Shown: positions 26,323 through 40,205 of the stretch, in pieces
Layout: each line of letters starts with the position of its first letter
Numbering within the stretch: position 1 is the first letter of the stretch
NCBI GenBank assembly: GCA_021234155.1
Contig: JAJEKV010000100.1
Coordinates: 224,116 to 288,115 of the forward strand
Source: Isoetes taiwanensis
Lineage: Eukaryota; Streptophyta; Lycopodiopsida; Isoetales; Isoetaceae
Reading direction: 5' to 3'
Length of the DNA stretch: 64,000 nt
Notes under the pieces: model-generated
The model's input: only the letters and a program-made list of their open reading frames with translations
What the model was told of the DNA's origin: nothing
The model's database searches: none
Translations under genes and position numbers: made by a program

Positions 26323-27115
26323 GAAGATTCTATAAGCATTCCCCTAGATTCCTTTTATGTTTCTATGAAGATTTTCCTAGATTCTCAAAGATTTTATGAA
26401 GATTCCTTAGGTCTCCTATGTCTGGCTAAAGATTCTTTTAGATTCTCCTAGATTTCCAAATATTATGCCAAAATTCCTCAAGATTCTAAGTGTAGATTCT
26501 CCAAGATTTTATGAAGATTCCTCTAAATTTCCTTATATTTCCCTAGATTCAAGGAAGTTCTCTTGACATTCTCATAGACTCCCAAGATTTTCTCAAGATT
26601 CTCCAAGATTCCTCTAGATTCCCCAAGATTTTATGTGTAATTCTATTGAATTCTCCAAGATTTGATGAAGATTCTCCTAGATTCCTTTTTAGATTATAGA
26701 AATTCTCCATGATTCTATCATGATTTCACTAGATTCTCAAAGCTTTTAGAAAGATTCCCCTTTAGATTCCCTTTTAATTTCAAAGATTCTCCTCGTGATT
26801 CCCATAGATTCTCTTCATTTTCCTCCAAAGATCTCTTGAGATTCCCTTCGATTCTCAAAAGATTCCTCTTAAGATTCCCACAGATTCTATAAAGATTCTA
26901 GATTCTCCAAGATTGCATCAAGATTCCTCTAGATTCTCCAATTTATTTAAGAAGATTCCTTTAGATTCCCCTGCATTCCTAAGTGGATTCCCTTTAGATT
27001 CTTCTTAAGATTCTCTTGAATTCCTCTAGATTCTCTAAGACTGGACATGATTCCCCTGCATTCCTATAAATTACCAATACGTAATTCCGTGAAAATTCTA
27101 AGATTCCAAAAGATT
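26323..27115 (+). repeat. AGATTC-rich degenerate array 1
   Basis: Dozens of copies of AGATTCYCYTAGATTC-like words are spaced about 10-12 bp apart with many substitutions. The array is followed by a conserved module. Confidence 0.9.
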
Positions 27116-27124
27116 CTTAGTGTC

Positions 27125-27701
27125 TGGACACGCTATCGCGAATCACACTCTAAATAGTGTCAAAGCACCACTCATCGCAAGCTCTAATGGTAGAATCCAA
27201 TGCATGAGGTCCCACCTTTATCCACCCCCAATGCTAGTTTTCACGGCCTTGAAGGCCATTAAACAAAAGGAAGCTTCCTAGAAAGTCTAATCAAATGTTT
27301 TGCCACCTCATTACCTTTTATTAATGAGGGTACACCTCACCTCTTTTTAAATTAAAAATCAATTTAATATTAAAAAGTTAATGGCTGGGGATTTATGCTC
27401 ACTTTTTATCCAACGCCAAGATCTCATACACCAAAATCTACTTTAAGGACCTTTCCTGCACCTTCCTTACAAAAAAAAATCAAGGGCTAGGATTTATCCT
27501 CCCCTTCGATCCAACGGCCCCTCAGATGTGGTGTATATGCCCTCATGCATGACCCATGCATGCCTCCATGCATGCCCATAAGGAATGGATGGCCCGATGT
27601 CGCCACTTCACCGCCTAATTTTAAATGGATCAAGATCCCGGCATGTAAGAATCAAAACATTATATACCAAAGTTTACTATATACCTTTTTATATATATAA
27701 C

Positions 27702-27736
<35 letters not shown>
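27125..27736 (+). repeat. composite repeat module A plus TA run
   Basis: It shares an ordered set of blocks with 27916-28531, 34910-35440 and 36655-37252: a slot near GGTAGAATCCAATGCATGA, GCCACCTCATTACCTTT, a TTTAAT/AAAAA stretch, GGATTTAT.CTC, CACCAAAATCTACTTT, CTGCACCTTCC, AATCAAGGGCTAGGATTTAT, GATCCAACGG and clustered CATGCATG words. A TA run at 27705-27736 closes it. Confidence 0.85.
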
Positions 27737-27740
<4 letters not shown>

Positions 27741-27774
27741 TAAGCCAGACTTCATGAGCGGTTATACCTTTTCG

Positions 27775-27915
27775 GGCGTTTTCTTAGATTCCCTAGACTT
27801 TTCTTTGAGATTCCCATGATTCCTTAAGATCTTCTTTATATTCCCTTTGATTTTCAAAAGATTATCCTAATATCTCTCAAATTCCCTTTAGATTCTATGA
27901 ATATTCCCCTGTGAT
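27775..27915 (+). repeat. AGATTC-rich degenerate array 2 (short)
   Basis: This is a short stretch of the same AGATTCCC/TAGATTCY words between modules A and B. Confidence 0.75.
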
Positions 27916-28504
27916 ATCCAACATCGCATCTTAACGACAAACCACTACTCATCGAAAGCATTCAATGCAGAGGGAATCCAGCCATGTATCCCACTTCGAT
28001 CCGGTGACCTCCAATCAAGCAAGATACAAAGTCGCTTGAAGCGCGACAAGAAAAGGTTTCCAAAGAAGCTCTTCATAATTAACGAAATACACCTCACTAT
28101 CTTTTCATTAAATAAAGCGCGCCACCTCACTTCCTTTAATATAAAAAAATTCTAATTTATTATAAAAAATGGAATGGCTAGGATTTATCCTCCCCTTTGA
28201 TCTAATCTGCTAAGATGTATCGCACTAAATCCACTTTTCCTGCAGCTTCCCTGCACTTTCCTCTTATACAAATTAAGGGCCACGATTTTCTCCCTCCCCT
28301 TGATCCACTCGCTTTAAAGACATGGTGTATGCCCCCCATGCATGCCCCCCATCATATTTAGAGTATGCCCATGCATGACCTCCTCCCACGGTGTATGAGA
28401 TCATGGCCCCCCTCCATCTCCAACCTGACTCTGGGCCTACATTAATCTCTATATACATCAGTACATCCTTTTCTCAAGACACATAGAATAGTTTTATATA
28501 TAAT

Positions 28505-28531
<27 letters not shown>
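27916..28531 (+). repeat. composite repeat module B plus TA run
   Basis: It has the module A blocks in the same order and orientation, with CGCATCTTAACGACAAACCAC at the left and a TA run at 28506-28531. Distances between blocks are similar. Confidence 0.85.
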
Positions 28532-28535
<4 letters not shown>

Positions 28536-31500
28536 AGCCAGACTACGAACGGTCAGCATCTTAACGGTCAACCACAAACGATTTTTGCTCTCAATAAAAT
28601 TTTATTTCTTTTCAAAGTTAACCATTCAATTGGCTTAACATGATGGAGTTGTGGTATTTGGGGATGAGTTAGCAACCCCTCAACTCCCCTATATCTCTAG
28701 TATTTAATGCTCATACAATATAATTCCTCTCATGGGCAATAATCCATCCATTTATTCTATCATTCACAAAAGATGCTAGCTAGAAAATAAAATGAATCAT
28801 GAGCCAAATCCCAAACCAATTGAATTCTCATAAAGCTTATTCCTCAAATGTCGCTCTTTTTAGCTCCTTAGACCAACTTGAAAAGATCTTTCCTTCACCA
28901 AATTTGTGGGAGACAAACACCAACAAAAGTTTTCTAGTGCATATAAATTTTTAGGTATAAGGTTTATGGTCATATGAGAGGGTAGCTCTGGGAGTGTGGA
29001 AGCATCAACCTTAACCGAGAAGTTTGCAGCAATGATCTGGAGCTTGAAGTGCAACTTGTTGATCAAATTTTAACTTGACGCTGTTACTCACTCGAGAAGC
29101 ACAATCTTGGTATATTCAAGGTTGCCAACTCATCGCCCTTTGCTTGATTGTTGCACCTACAAAAAAGATGGACCTTCGTGATCATTGACGCCTAGACACG
29201 TCAACATGCATATAAAATATTCTATTTCACAAGCAAAACATTTTTGCATAAAGGATTAAAGAATAATTGCCGTCAAATATTAGATCTCACGATGGTGCTA
29301 ATATTAATCATGCCATTGCATCAGATCCAAAACTATAAAATAGCAAAAATTAGGGTAATTCCAAAGCGTAATATTTCCATTTAAATTTAGACTTATTTCA
29401 TAGTACATTAGTCCATTAGGGTATATTTGATTTAAACCTTATTGTGTCTCTGCTTATTATGTAATTCAATATACTAAGGGCAATACATGTTCGGAATGAG
29501 TATGGCGCACTTTTGGTCCCTCGAGAGGTGTTGTTATCCATAGTCCTGGGCTTGAATGTGTGAACATAGGTTGGCGCTTACTGTGGGCATGTGATGGCAA
29601 TGTGTTCATCGAGTCCTAATTGCAAGAAAGGGATGCTATAAAAAATAATAAGATGTGGAGAATATTCCATGTATTTGTCTTACAGTTGCAAAGGATATCA
29701 GGTCATGACCGGGAGCCACGCAGATCTTAGGCAAAAAATCAACTTTCGCTCAGGACATGCTTGGGTTTGATTCCTATGAGCCTATTTTATTTGTACAAAA
29801 ATAATTTTATAGTAACTTCCGCGGGAAAACAAAGGCCCATATTTAGATTTCCACCAGGACATGAGGATCGTGATAAGTACCTTAGATAACCCATTACATT
29901 TCCCTCATACGTAAAGATTCTCAGATTTACAGCAATATGCCTTACCATGATCTAATAAATCCATTAATTGGCAAAACAAACTTGACCATTAATGGCTCGC
30001 TTCGAATTGCCGTTATTACTAGACAAAACCTTCACGCCTCGCTTACGCACCAACTTCCAAAGGGCACGTAAGAATCAGTAAGAACCTCAGAGAATACACT
30101 GTCGATCCCTTCAAAGTAGAATTACCACTAACTTCCGAGGGAGTTTAATGATCAGCCTTCCAAACCTTGTGAGGTTAGGAATTTATTATCCGCCACTAAA
30201 AAGTTCAAGTAATCCTCCTTATCCTAGAAAGCACCCATTCCCCAAATAGAAAATCTTTGTGCAAGCAATAACAACATCTACGAGATTATTGAATACCTAG
30301 TGTGATGCAAATCATTAACCCTATAAATATCCATAGTGTAAATGAACCTCATAAATACGGACATTTCAAAACATGTGTTGTCTTGATGATTTTGAGACAT
30401 TAACCAAGGTAGTTATGGCAATATACCTCAGCAAAAATCTTCGTAAAGATGGGTTAGCCAGGACAGAAGCTCCAAGTAATATTCATGGAACTAGAAACAT
30501 GACAAACGCCCATTCCAAATGAATAAATAAAAATGCCTGATAGAAACTTCTCAATCCATAGCCTTCCAAAAAAAAAAAAAAGAAACTTCTCAACCCTACG
30601 AAATGACACTATTGCTTGTTTGTGAGGAATCAACCTCCCTACGAAAATGACACCATTGCTTGTTTGTGAGGAACTCTTAATGTGCACACATGTTGCCAAC
30701 TTAAATCTAGCCTTCGAGCTTCCAAATTCTCATCAAATGGTACAAATTTGTTTGAGATTCAACCTACACATTCATATAATATCTTATTCTCGACATGTTT
30801 AGATGCTAATAGTGCATAAATCATCACTCTTTTCAATTTTTTAATTTTTGCCATACAACTTCAAATGCTAATAGTGCACAACTACAACTTTCATGAGCTT
30901 TTTAATTTTTGCTATGCAACTTTTTTATGAATTACATTTTTTAGTACAATGTTATTTATTACTGTCAAATTTTCAAAGGTCATGGTCTCCCAATCGTGAC
31001 CAAAAACACAAGTGTCCTGCTGAAATAAGCACTAGTTCATAGCCAAGAAAGGTTGGTTCTATCGAAGCTAAGAAAAGGTTGGTTCTTATTTCAACATAGC
31101 CTACCAAGCATACAATAAAGTAGCAACTTTTCTCATGAACTTTCTATTCCTACACAACTTCCTCATGAATTTCATTTTTAATACACAAAGACATGTCATG
31201 GGCTTCACAAAGGTTGATTCCACTCTATGGTTTGGGACATCTTGCAATCTAAAACTACATTCTAAAAGCTATCCTTATGTTTGGGACCTTTCAAACATAA
31301 AAACGAACTATTTGGTATCGTTTCGCAAGTAATGGAGCAACAGACAGATGTCTTACATTTGTTTTAAAATTGCACCCCTTTTTTCAAGGGCATTTTCGGA
31401 TTTTCATAGTTGTTAAGCAAGCTCGCTTATCTCAAGGTGGGATTACAGAAAAGCAGCCAAGGGCCAAAAGAATGTGCTTCCAAAATGGAAGAGGGAGCTT

Positions 31501-34500
31501 TTGTGAAGGTTGAAAAAGAAAGCTTTATTAAATTTGTTAATTTCCAATGGAATTGTATTTTAATTGGCCCACAGTGAGACAAAGGAGAGTATGATTTGTT
31601 AATGTTGAAGCTCGTTAGTGTCTTTGACTAGGTTGTTGAGGATGCCCATGTTGGTGTGCAATAACCATTTAGTCATTTAGACAGGAAGTTGAATCCAAGA
31701 TTTTCCATCACAAAGGCAGTGCATGTTTCTAGAACAGTTTCAATAAATCCATTATTACGTTGTTCTGCCAAGCCTGCCCCAGCATGCCCCTATCACCAAG
31801 AAGGAACAAGCAACAAGAGAATTCTAGCAGTAAACTAGCCTTTAGATTTGGTATATAGTTTTAGTGCCTGGGTATAGTTCAAATTACTCTGGCCAGATTG
31901 GCTAACATAATGTCATGTGCTTCAAAAAAAATGAAAAATCATATGTTCATCCAGCAATAAGCACCCAGAGGAAAACTAAAGATAACGACACTTGAACATA
32001 GCTTTGAGCAACTGCACATATCTACCTGCATAAGCACTAGGAGAAACACGATGAGGGCGCTTAGATGTCATTGAGCAGGAGCACATTCTGCAGAGAAAAT
32101 CAACATTCATGCTCGCTTGGGCCAAATTCTTCAAACAAAAACAGGGAGCAATGGGCAATGCACTGAACCAGCAATATACTAGGCATGACCTCAATGGATC
32201 TTGGAGAGGAAAGTGCGTGGTGGCATGAAGTCCGCAAGCAGTGGCAGGCAAAGATGGAGGAGAATAAACCTTGTTGTGAAAAGCAATGGTTGACAAATCA
32301 ACAAATTGTAACAGTGCTCCACATGGCATCTATCATACTGCCTACTCACCACATCTTTTATACGAGCTGACATTGGCACTTGTAATAATGCTAAAATGAA
32401 GACATCGTGCATCGCACCACACCAAGCTTCCATCAAATACACATCATTTAATAGCTAGTAAATCTTTACTTGACCTTTGTTGTGCAATCAATAGCAAGAA
32501 AGGGATAGCCAATTTTCTGTTATCTTTGTGACCAATGCATCCTGCTGTTTGTTGACCAGATATGCCTGTAGTAAGAAGAAAACAGAATATTAGAGACATC
32601 ATAACAAACAATACAACAGATGACATAATGAAACAAATACTGTCAGTACTCTCAATATATTCACATTTGCCATTCATTGAATTATGTTCATATGAAGACA
32701 TTCTTGAGAAGCCAAAAGGATAGTTTGTCTGAGCAATGTACAGTAGTAGTTACCTCCAGAATCTTGTAAATTCACACCCTTGGGTAGTCTTAGACGTGCC
32801 GCCAAAACCCAAGTTGTACATTTGTTTTGGTGCTGGGCTTAAAATAAATACAGAACAACCTATAAGAGTTTAGCATCTGCTAATTATTTTTCACGAATGC
32901 ATTACCACTAGTTCGGTTTCAAATTAGAGATGAGAAAGGCGCTGGAATTGAGTAGGCTAAATTGCTTCCGGACGGAGTTGAGCAGAAGATAATTGTTGAT
33001 GTAGTCATTTCCCTCCAATAGTCACAGAAACAAGGGGCATTGCACACATTTGCTGCAGACTGGGGACCCACAATAGATGCCAAGGTTGTTTTGGTAACTT
33101 TGGAACAGAGTAAACTGTTCGGGCATGGTTAATCTTCTCAACTGCCAGCAAAGATCAACCAAGGCCATTCATAAGACATCCAAAGTCTTTCTTTACAGAG
33201 CTGGCAGAGCAGCTAAGCTAAGCCTGGGTATAATGATCACAATCGAGGTTCCATCCACATGCTGCCTCGCCATCAAGCTTGGTGTCTGGCAGATCAAAAC
33301 CAAATTTGGTCAACATTTTAGCTTTAGAAAAAAAATATCAAGCATTGTGACAGAGAGTCAACAACCTTGGCTTGTAAAATGTATAACCAATCAAGAGCAA
33401 CAGTTCCTCCATCTAGGCGACAAATAACTCTCTGCAAACACAAGGCCATTCTTACCTCTGAAAGAAAAATGAGAAAGTGTTGTTTATTAAATCAAGGCAG
33501 AATAGGCATTCACTAGCTATATTCAAATGCAGGTGGTCTTCCCGGAAGAAATGGAGAAGCCCAGTCTGCAAATGGGACTGCAAAGCCATGGAGTCGGCCA
33601 ATAACGCTGTTTATTGACTTCACTTTTGCCCAAAAGTTCTGCTAAAATTTCGAAAAGACTATGAACCAGATACACAGTATCAGGTCAGAACATTCGACAA
33701 AATGCAGATCAAACATCTCTGTAAAAGAACACTGCCAAAAACCACTGCGGAAAGGGTAACGTACTCCCCAAATAAGTACAGTGTTGCTTCCTCATGGAAC
33801 ATACGTTTCAGACCCACCCAAATTCGTCTGATCCGCAACCTTGCGCAGGTTTAATTCACAATTTAAGAATAACTAAGCAAGGATAGGAACTACCAACCGC
33901 TTGGCCGAACTTCCGGTTTAGGAACCGCGCTTAACTCTTGAAAAACTGCTCGCAACAAACACAAAACCGAAAAATCCGGTATCCGAAAAAGCTTTAAATT
34001 TGTTAGGCCCAACAAGAACCCGAATGATTTGATGCGGCGACGCTTCAACGATAAGAGGCAAAGAAGAAGCTGTACTTAGCCACCGATCTTGAGCAAGAAT
34101 ATGGGATCAACTACCGGATCAAAATGGGCGGCAGAAAAGGGGAAAACTTCCTAAATTGCTGGTCAAATGGATCAAATAATCGATTGAATAGAAGAACAAC
34201 AAATTACCGAAAGCCGGAAAGGAAAACTCTTAACCAAGGTCGGCTATGGCGGGAAGAAGTGTTTGGAATCGCCGGAGAGGGATGCCGTATATTTCGTAGA
34301 TCCAATAATGTCACTGACACTGCAAATGCGAACCCCGATGTGTTAGATCAGAGTAGGCATCTCAATGAAATTCTCACAATGCACAAGAGAAATGTTCTTT
34401 AGCAATGCATCCCAGAAAATGCCATTTTACACATAATACTCCAAACTGAGACCATGGATCTAGTGTTGTGCAGATGGTTTTACACTGTTGTATGCTGCAA

Positions 34501-34909
34501 AAGAAAATTGAGGAAGAAAAATCACCTGTAGGGATACGTATAACCGAAGCAAAACGTCATCGATAGAGGAAATGGCAGCCTGTATGGCATTGTCTAAATG
34601 GATCTTCCAAATTACTACTCTTTTCTTTTCCTAACACCAGATCAAGGATGGATACATTAACTAATCGCTGTTTCCCCAAAGGAGTGGATCTGCAGCCCTG
34701 TTCAATCCCAAAATAATAAAACTCGAGATCCAAGGAAATAGAGTAGGTAAAACCCCTGCACCAAGGTGTGAGCTTGCGACCCCAAAACAGTGAATAAGGG
34801 CAAAATAGAGTATGGGCAGAGACCGGGCCTGACGGTGATCGATCTTCAGAGTATCAGGTCCGACTTGGTGGAACGCCACCGCCAAAAGAAAGCAAAAAAT
34901 CGTGAGAAG
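28532..34909. other. long unrecognised region
   Basis: No confident exon, RNA gene or transposon domain was found in 6.4 kb. Small duplications are visible: a 45-bp unit with GACACCATTGCTTGTTTGTG at about 30600-30672, and AATGCTAATAGTGCA at about 30803 and 30867. The stretch 31900-34400 is less AT-rich and could be introns or UTR of a host gene, but its open frames are short and overlapping. Confidence 0.3.
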
Positions 34910-35440
34910 ATTTAAAAAATAAAAAATGATATATGAGGGCGCTAATTAAATAAATATAATATGACACAAAACCGAAAGCATTTAATTAATTTATACCATT
35001 TAATTTTAACGACTTTCGACCAATGGCAAAATGCCCTAATTTCAAGGATGGATCTATCCGTATAAATGCCCCAATTGAATCCCTAGATCTAATCCAAGCC
35101 ATTAATCAAAAGCCCCAAAATAAAAGGGGCTACTGGGTTGATCAAGAACATCGAAAGAAATCAAATACCCATCTTGAGATGGACTACGAGATCAAGCTTT
35201 ACTAGCAACTTCCTCAGACCTTCCTTAACCTTAAATCAAGGGCCACGATTAAATGCGTTCGACGTACTCAGCCAGGATGGGGGTGTATGCCCCATCCATG
35301 CCCCATGCATGCCCCCCATCAAACTAAGGGCTACTGTCAGGCCACCTCAAGAATCACTACAGTGATGAATCTCTACATAAACTTTCAACCCCCATAGACT
35401 CCATATTATAATTTGTATATATATAATAGATATATATATA
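34910..35440 (+). repeat. composite repeat module C (diverged) plus TA run
   Basis: It carries the right half of the module order: TTCCTTAACCTTAAATCAAGGGC, GCCACGATTAAATGCG in the GATCCAACGG slot, ATGCCCCATGCATGCCCC words and TA-rich sequence at 35416-35440. The left half is more diverged than in A, B or D. Confidence 0.65.
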
Positions 35441-35514
35441 CAAGTTTTTGTAATTATGAGCTGCACTATGAGGGACCTGCATGTGATTCAACTAAGCAAA
35501 ATGCAAAGTACATC

Positions 35515-36650
35515 CAACAAAGATTCTATTAAGATTCTCCTAGATTCTCTAAGACTCTAGGAGATTTCCTCAGATTCTATGCGAGATTCCATCAATGTAC
35601 CGCTTATATTCCCCCAAGATCCATCATGATTCTTCGGATAAGTCAAACTTAAAGTATGAAGATTCTATAGAGATTCTCCTAAATCCCATCAAGATTCTCT
35701 GTGATACTCAAAGATTTTACGTAAGACTCCTGCTTTTTATATTCTTATATGATTCTTTTGAGATTCCTCTAGATTTCCAAAGATTATCCTAAGATTCCTC
35801 AAGATTCCCCAAGATTTCATGGAGATTCTTCTAGATTCCTTAGATTCTCCTCGCAGATTCCTCTATAGAAAAACACTTAGAGTCAAAAGATTTCCCCTAG
35901 ATCCTTTTCGATTCCCCTAGATTCCCTAAGATTCCGCTGTAAAAGATCCCTTAGATTTCAAGGTTTTGGCAAAGATTTCCCTAGATTTTCAAAGATTACC
36001 TAAAGATTCTTTAGATTCCCCAAGATTCTATGAAGATTCTTCTAAATTTCCCTTAGATTCTACTTAAGATTCCACTAGATTGTCTAAGATTCCATCAAGA
36101 TTCTGCTAGATTCTCAAATATTTTTGGAAGATCTCCTCTTAGATTCCCTATATTCTTTGATATTCCTATGTATTCCTTAAGATCCTCTTTATATTTCCCA
36201 TTTCCAAAAGCTTATCCCAAGATTCTTTTAGATTCCCCTTAGATCTCTTTTAGATTCATGAAGATTCTTTTTGAGATTCTCCTCATTCCCTAAGATCTAC
36301 TAAGATCCCCTAGATTCTAAGGTTCCATATAAAGACTTCAGATTTTTAAATATTATTTGAAGATCCGCTTTAGATTCTCAAGATTCTATGTAGATTCTCC
36401 TAGATTCCCCTAAATTTCCGTGTGGAAGATTCCCTTAGATTCTCAAGACCTTCAAGATTTCCCTAGATTCTTAAGCATTTTTGAAGATTCTCTCTTAGAT
36501 TCCCTAGATTCTTTGAGATTCCCATAGACTTTTTAAGATTCTCTCTGAGATTCCTCGATTCCCCAAATATTATCCCAAGATTCCCTAAGTTCCCCAAGTT
36601 TCTGGGATAGGTTCTTTTAGATTCCCAGTTCTATGAAGATTCCCTTAGAT
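35515..36650 (+). repeat. AGATTC-rich degenerate array 3
   Basis: This is the longest AGATTC array, with words such as AGATTCCCTTAGATTCTC throughout and no longer regular period. Open frames in it are artefacts of composition. Confidence 0.9.
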
Positions 36651-36654
36651 TATC

Positions 36655-37252
36655 CGCACCTTAACGACGCCAGCAAAACACTACCATCAAAGATTCTCAC
36701 GGTATGAATCCAACGACAGTAGTCCCACCTTTAACCGGAAACATCTCATCACAAAGTATAAGCCGCTTCACAAGAATACGTTAAGCGAAGTTCTCCTATA
36801 AATGCTTCATAATTAACGGGTGCCACCTCATTACCTTTTCATTAAATAAGTACGACACCACCTCCTTTAATATAAAAACTTAATTTAATAAAACGAACGG
36901 CCAGGATTTCTCCTCCCCTTTTGATCTAATGGTGGAGATTGGTTACACCAAATCCACTTTGGAAGGAAGCTTCCTTGCACCTTCCTCGTGAAAAATCAAG
37001 GGCCATGATTTCGCCCTCTTTTTGATCCAACGGGTCCACAGTGGATGCGCTAGTACGCCCCATGCATGGCCATGCATCCCATCACGACCCATCCATAATC
37101 CACTACCCACGCCATACCACACAGCCAACTAATGCCCCTTAACTGAACGTTAGCTATGTCACATATTTTAAAGACATTATATAAAACTACAAAGACGTTT
37201 CCTTATTACATGTATCAATTTATAAATATAATTTATATATATATATATATAT
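36655..37252 (+). repeat. composite repeat module D plus TA run
   Basis: It has the full module order: CCGCACCTTAACGACGCCAG, GTGCCACCTCATTACC, GGCCAGGATTTCTCCTCCCC, CACCAAATCCACTTTGGA, CTTGCACCTTCCT, AATCAAGGGCCATGATTT, GATCCAACGGG and CATGCAT words. A TA run at 37233-37252 closes it. Confidence 0.88.
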
Positions 37253-38040
37253 TTTATGCTTTTAGAAAAATAAAATAACGGTCATTTCGAGGTTATTATT
37301 AGTTGCCTACTAAATCTTTAGAATAAAAGATGCTTAATGGCACGAATCCTAAATCAGAGCTCATTTAAATTACTCTAATGTTCCTTATAGGCTATGGTCG
37401 AAGGAAAAGCATCGTCCACCTTCCAACAGACAAACATTGCCACGCCAGCTTCCTCCAAATGGCTTCTCCCTCTCCCTTTCTCGCCTCCCTCCCCTAAGTG
37501 CCGAAATCGCCAATTCCTTTGGCACAGAGGCTACTATGAAATAGGATCTACCAAATTACCATTTGCCGGAGTCTTAACCCCGAGAGCCCAAGACCCGAGA
37601 GCCCCGAAATTGAGTTTCTCGAACCGACTCCACCTTCAAAGCTCAAGATCTTTAGGAGCTTTCTCGTAAGAGGTGGAATCCTCCCTCTAATTCTCATTCC
37701 TCCTCATGAAGCTTCTTCGATGATCAATTTGATTCCCAAGATCTTTATAACGTAATCGAGCTTAAGACCGATCAAGACCTAAGAAGAATATGAAGTTTTT
37801 GGAACTCCAAAATTTTCTACAGAGTAAGTAGCATGCATGCATTAACTTTTGCTTTATGTATTCTAAAATAATTTTCTTCACTTTTCTTACGTGATGAAGC
37901 TTGAGGTCCCTACTGGTACACCTTTTTTCTTTGATCGCTAGTCTACGTGCCTTTTGTGGCTTTGTATTTTTTGAAAAATGATGGTATATGTGCCTTGCGC
38001 CTTCATTTGATCTCACCCCTCAGAACTCACCCTTTGTGAT
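37253..38040. other. unrecognised, GC-richer segment
   Basis: A plus-strand frame at 37394-37669 (91 codons, rich in Ser, Pro and Arg) lies in sequence less AT-rich than its surroundings. It has no recognisable domain. It could be part of a host gene or gag debris. Confidence 0.3.
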
Positions 38041-38290
38041 ACACAAAAGCCTTAGTGCCTCTTTTTGTAATATATATGATGGCCTTAGTGCCTTTTTGAA
38101 TATATGATGGCCTTCAAGGCCTTTTTGAACATTGTGTAAATTTCTAATTCAAGTAAATTTCGTGTAAATGCCTTGTATATTTCTCAAGTAAATGCCTTTG
38201 CGGTAAATTTCTAATTTGCTTACCACAGCCCGTTTAAAAATGTATACCACAAAAGCCTTAGTGCCTTTCGATCTTACCCATATGTCTACA
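38041..38290 (+). repeat. GCCTTAGTGCC tandem repeat
   Basis: Loose copies of AAAGCCTTAGTGCCTTTTT and ATATGATGGCCTT, with AAATTTC spacers, fill this stretch at intervals of about 30-45 bp. Confidence 0.7.
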
Positions 38291-39714
38291 ATGTGCCTCA
38301 GGTAAGTTTAATTCAGCTTTAATCCGCCTATACCTTGGAATTCATTCAACATTCCAAGTACAAATTTCTCAGAATCAAGCATAAAAATGAGAATGCAAAA
38401 TGAAACTTCTTTATATTCATAAAAGTATCTTATACAAGACCTTTACATACAATTGCCACAGTATGGATTTTCCTAATACTTTCATATCAATTCAAGGGAC
38501 CTAATTTGGGATCCATATTGTTGTCACCAAAACTCTACCAAGATACTATCAGGAATCAGAGCCATTCCATTTTCCGGGACCGTCAAAAATGGTCAATGCC
38601 CCGGCCGATTATGGTGAAATCTGTGGGTGAAAGCCGCGGGTGAAAAACTGTGGTGAAGCCGCGGGTGATGCAAACGCTACTTTTTATATTTCAAAGGAGA
38701 AAAATACATATGGAAATCTACCATACCCTAGAATAGTTCATACTTCTACAAAATAAAGTATGCGTAAAAATCAAAGGGAAAAACTATAACTCGAAAGCTT
38801 CTAGTATTATCAAAATGCATTAGAGATGACATACATGGGCCATCGGGCTCCCAATCGTGATCCTCGCGACAGAGATCCAGAATCCTCTTCTTCCAAGTAA
38901 TGCTCAAGACTTCATCAAGTGTTTCGGCCGTAATAGTTGGTGTAATCCAAAGAACACTAAAACATGAGCTTCGCTTCTCGCCCCACTTATGATACGTATT
39001 CATAAAGTATTGTTCAGTTGTTGTGTCTCCATGCATCCGGCCTGCCGAAAGCACTTTTTAATGGCTGAAGCATGGATCATTTCCTCATGAAGTTGGATGA
39101 ACATATCCCCTTCCTCAAGCTCGGGGAGAGCCGAGAACTCATCCTCGTAATCATACACCACCCCTCACCCCACAGACCAGCCTAAGTCTCCCCCGACCGT
39201 GACCGCGGTAAACAACATCATCCGTGTAAAACAACATCTACTACAAAGAAAGGCAACCGCTTATCAGCTTTGGCTTCTAATTTTTAAGCCCATCAGAATT
39301 AACCTATGTTTTAAGCCTAGAATACCTCGTATCTATGGGTCCTCCGCCTCTAATATCCTACTGCTCCTTCGTTTATTTGCTCCAAGATAGGTCCTACCAT
39401 GCATCGCGATTTGAACTGCGGAAATTGTTTGTCTCTGTGGTTCTCTCTTCCGCTTTTCTTCCGGCCATAGCCGGATTGTGATACTACCGTCTCGTGATGC
39501 AAAACTAGATTTATGGTTTTCCCCAATGCTTCCTCAAGATGTACCAGCCTTTTGAATGATTGACCTGTATTTGATGTGATGTATTTCCAATGATTCTCCT
39601 CGTCCCATTCCGTCCATCCCACGTAATTTTTTGTGTGTCACTTTCTACCCCTCACAATTAAAACAAGGATTTCTATTAAACATAGCATGTATTACGCATA
39701 TCTATCTTACACCT
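38291..39714. other. unrecognised region with minus-strand coding-like pieces
   Basis: Minus-strand frames at 39054-38746 (with TEQYFMNTYHKWGEKR) and 39622-39350 (with GWTEWDEENHWKYITSN) look more protein-like than shadow frames but are not in one frame and match no family I recognise. They could be remnants of a transposase or a host gene. Confidence 0.3.
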
Positions 39715-40205
39715 CGCTATTCACCACACTAGGCACCACATAGAATATATTACAAAGATTTATTTCCATACCTCATATTTTTAACTACACTAGCACCACA
39801 CTGGGGTAATCACACCGCACCACACTAGGCACCACACTAGACACCACACCATGTTATTCACTACACTAGGGACCAAGCATAGCATATTACAAAGATTTAT
39901 TTTACAATTCATATTATTCACTACACTACGCACTACAAAGTTTATATTTAGAGCATTTATTTTACACCATATTTTTCACCACACTAGGCACCACATAGCA
40001 TATATTACGCGATGTATTTTACACCATGTTATTCACCAGGGCACCACAAAGCATATATTGACAAAGATTTATTTCACACCACGTGCCTCACCACACTAAA
40101 GTACATATCATATATCACAAGACATTAGGCACCACAATAATCACAAGCAAATCACTAACCACAAAGAACCACATATCACAAGCAATCACTTCACCACATA
40201 CCACA
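39715..40205. repeat. CACCACACTAGGCACCACA tandem repeat
   Basis: Repeated blocks of CACCACACTAGGCACCAC, CATATATTACAAAGATTTAT and TTTACACCATATTATTCAC occur with a variable unit of roughly 60-70 bp. Confidence 0.85.
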
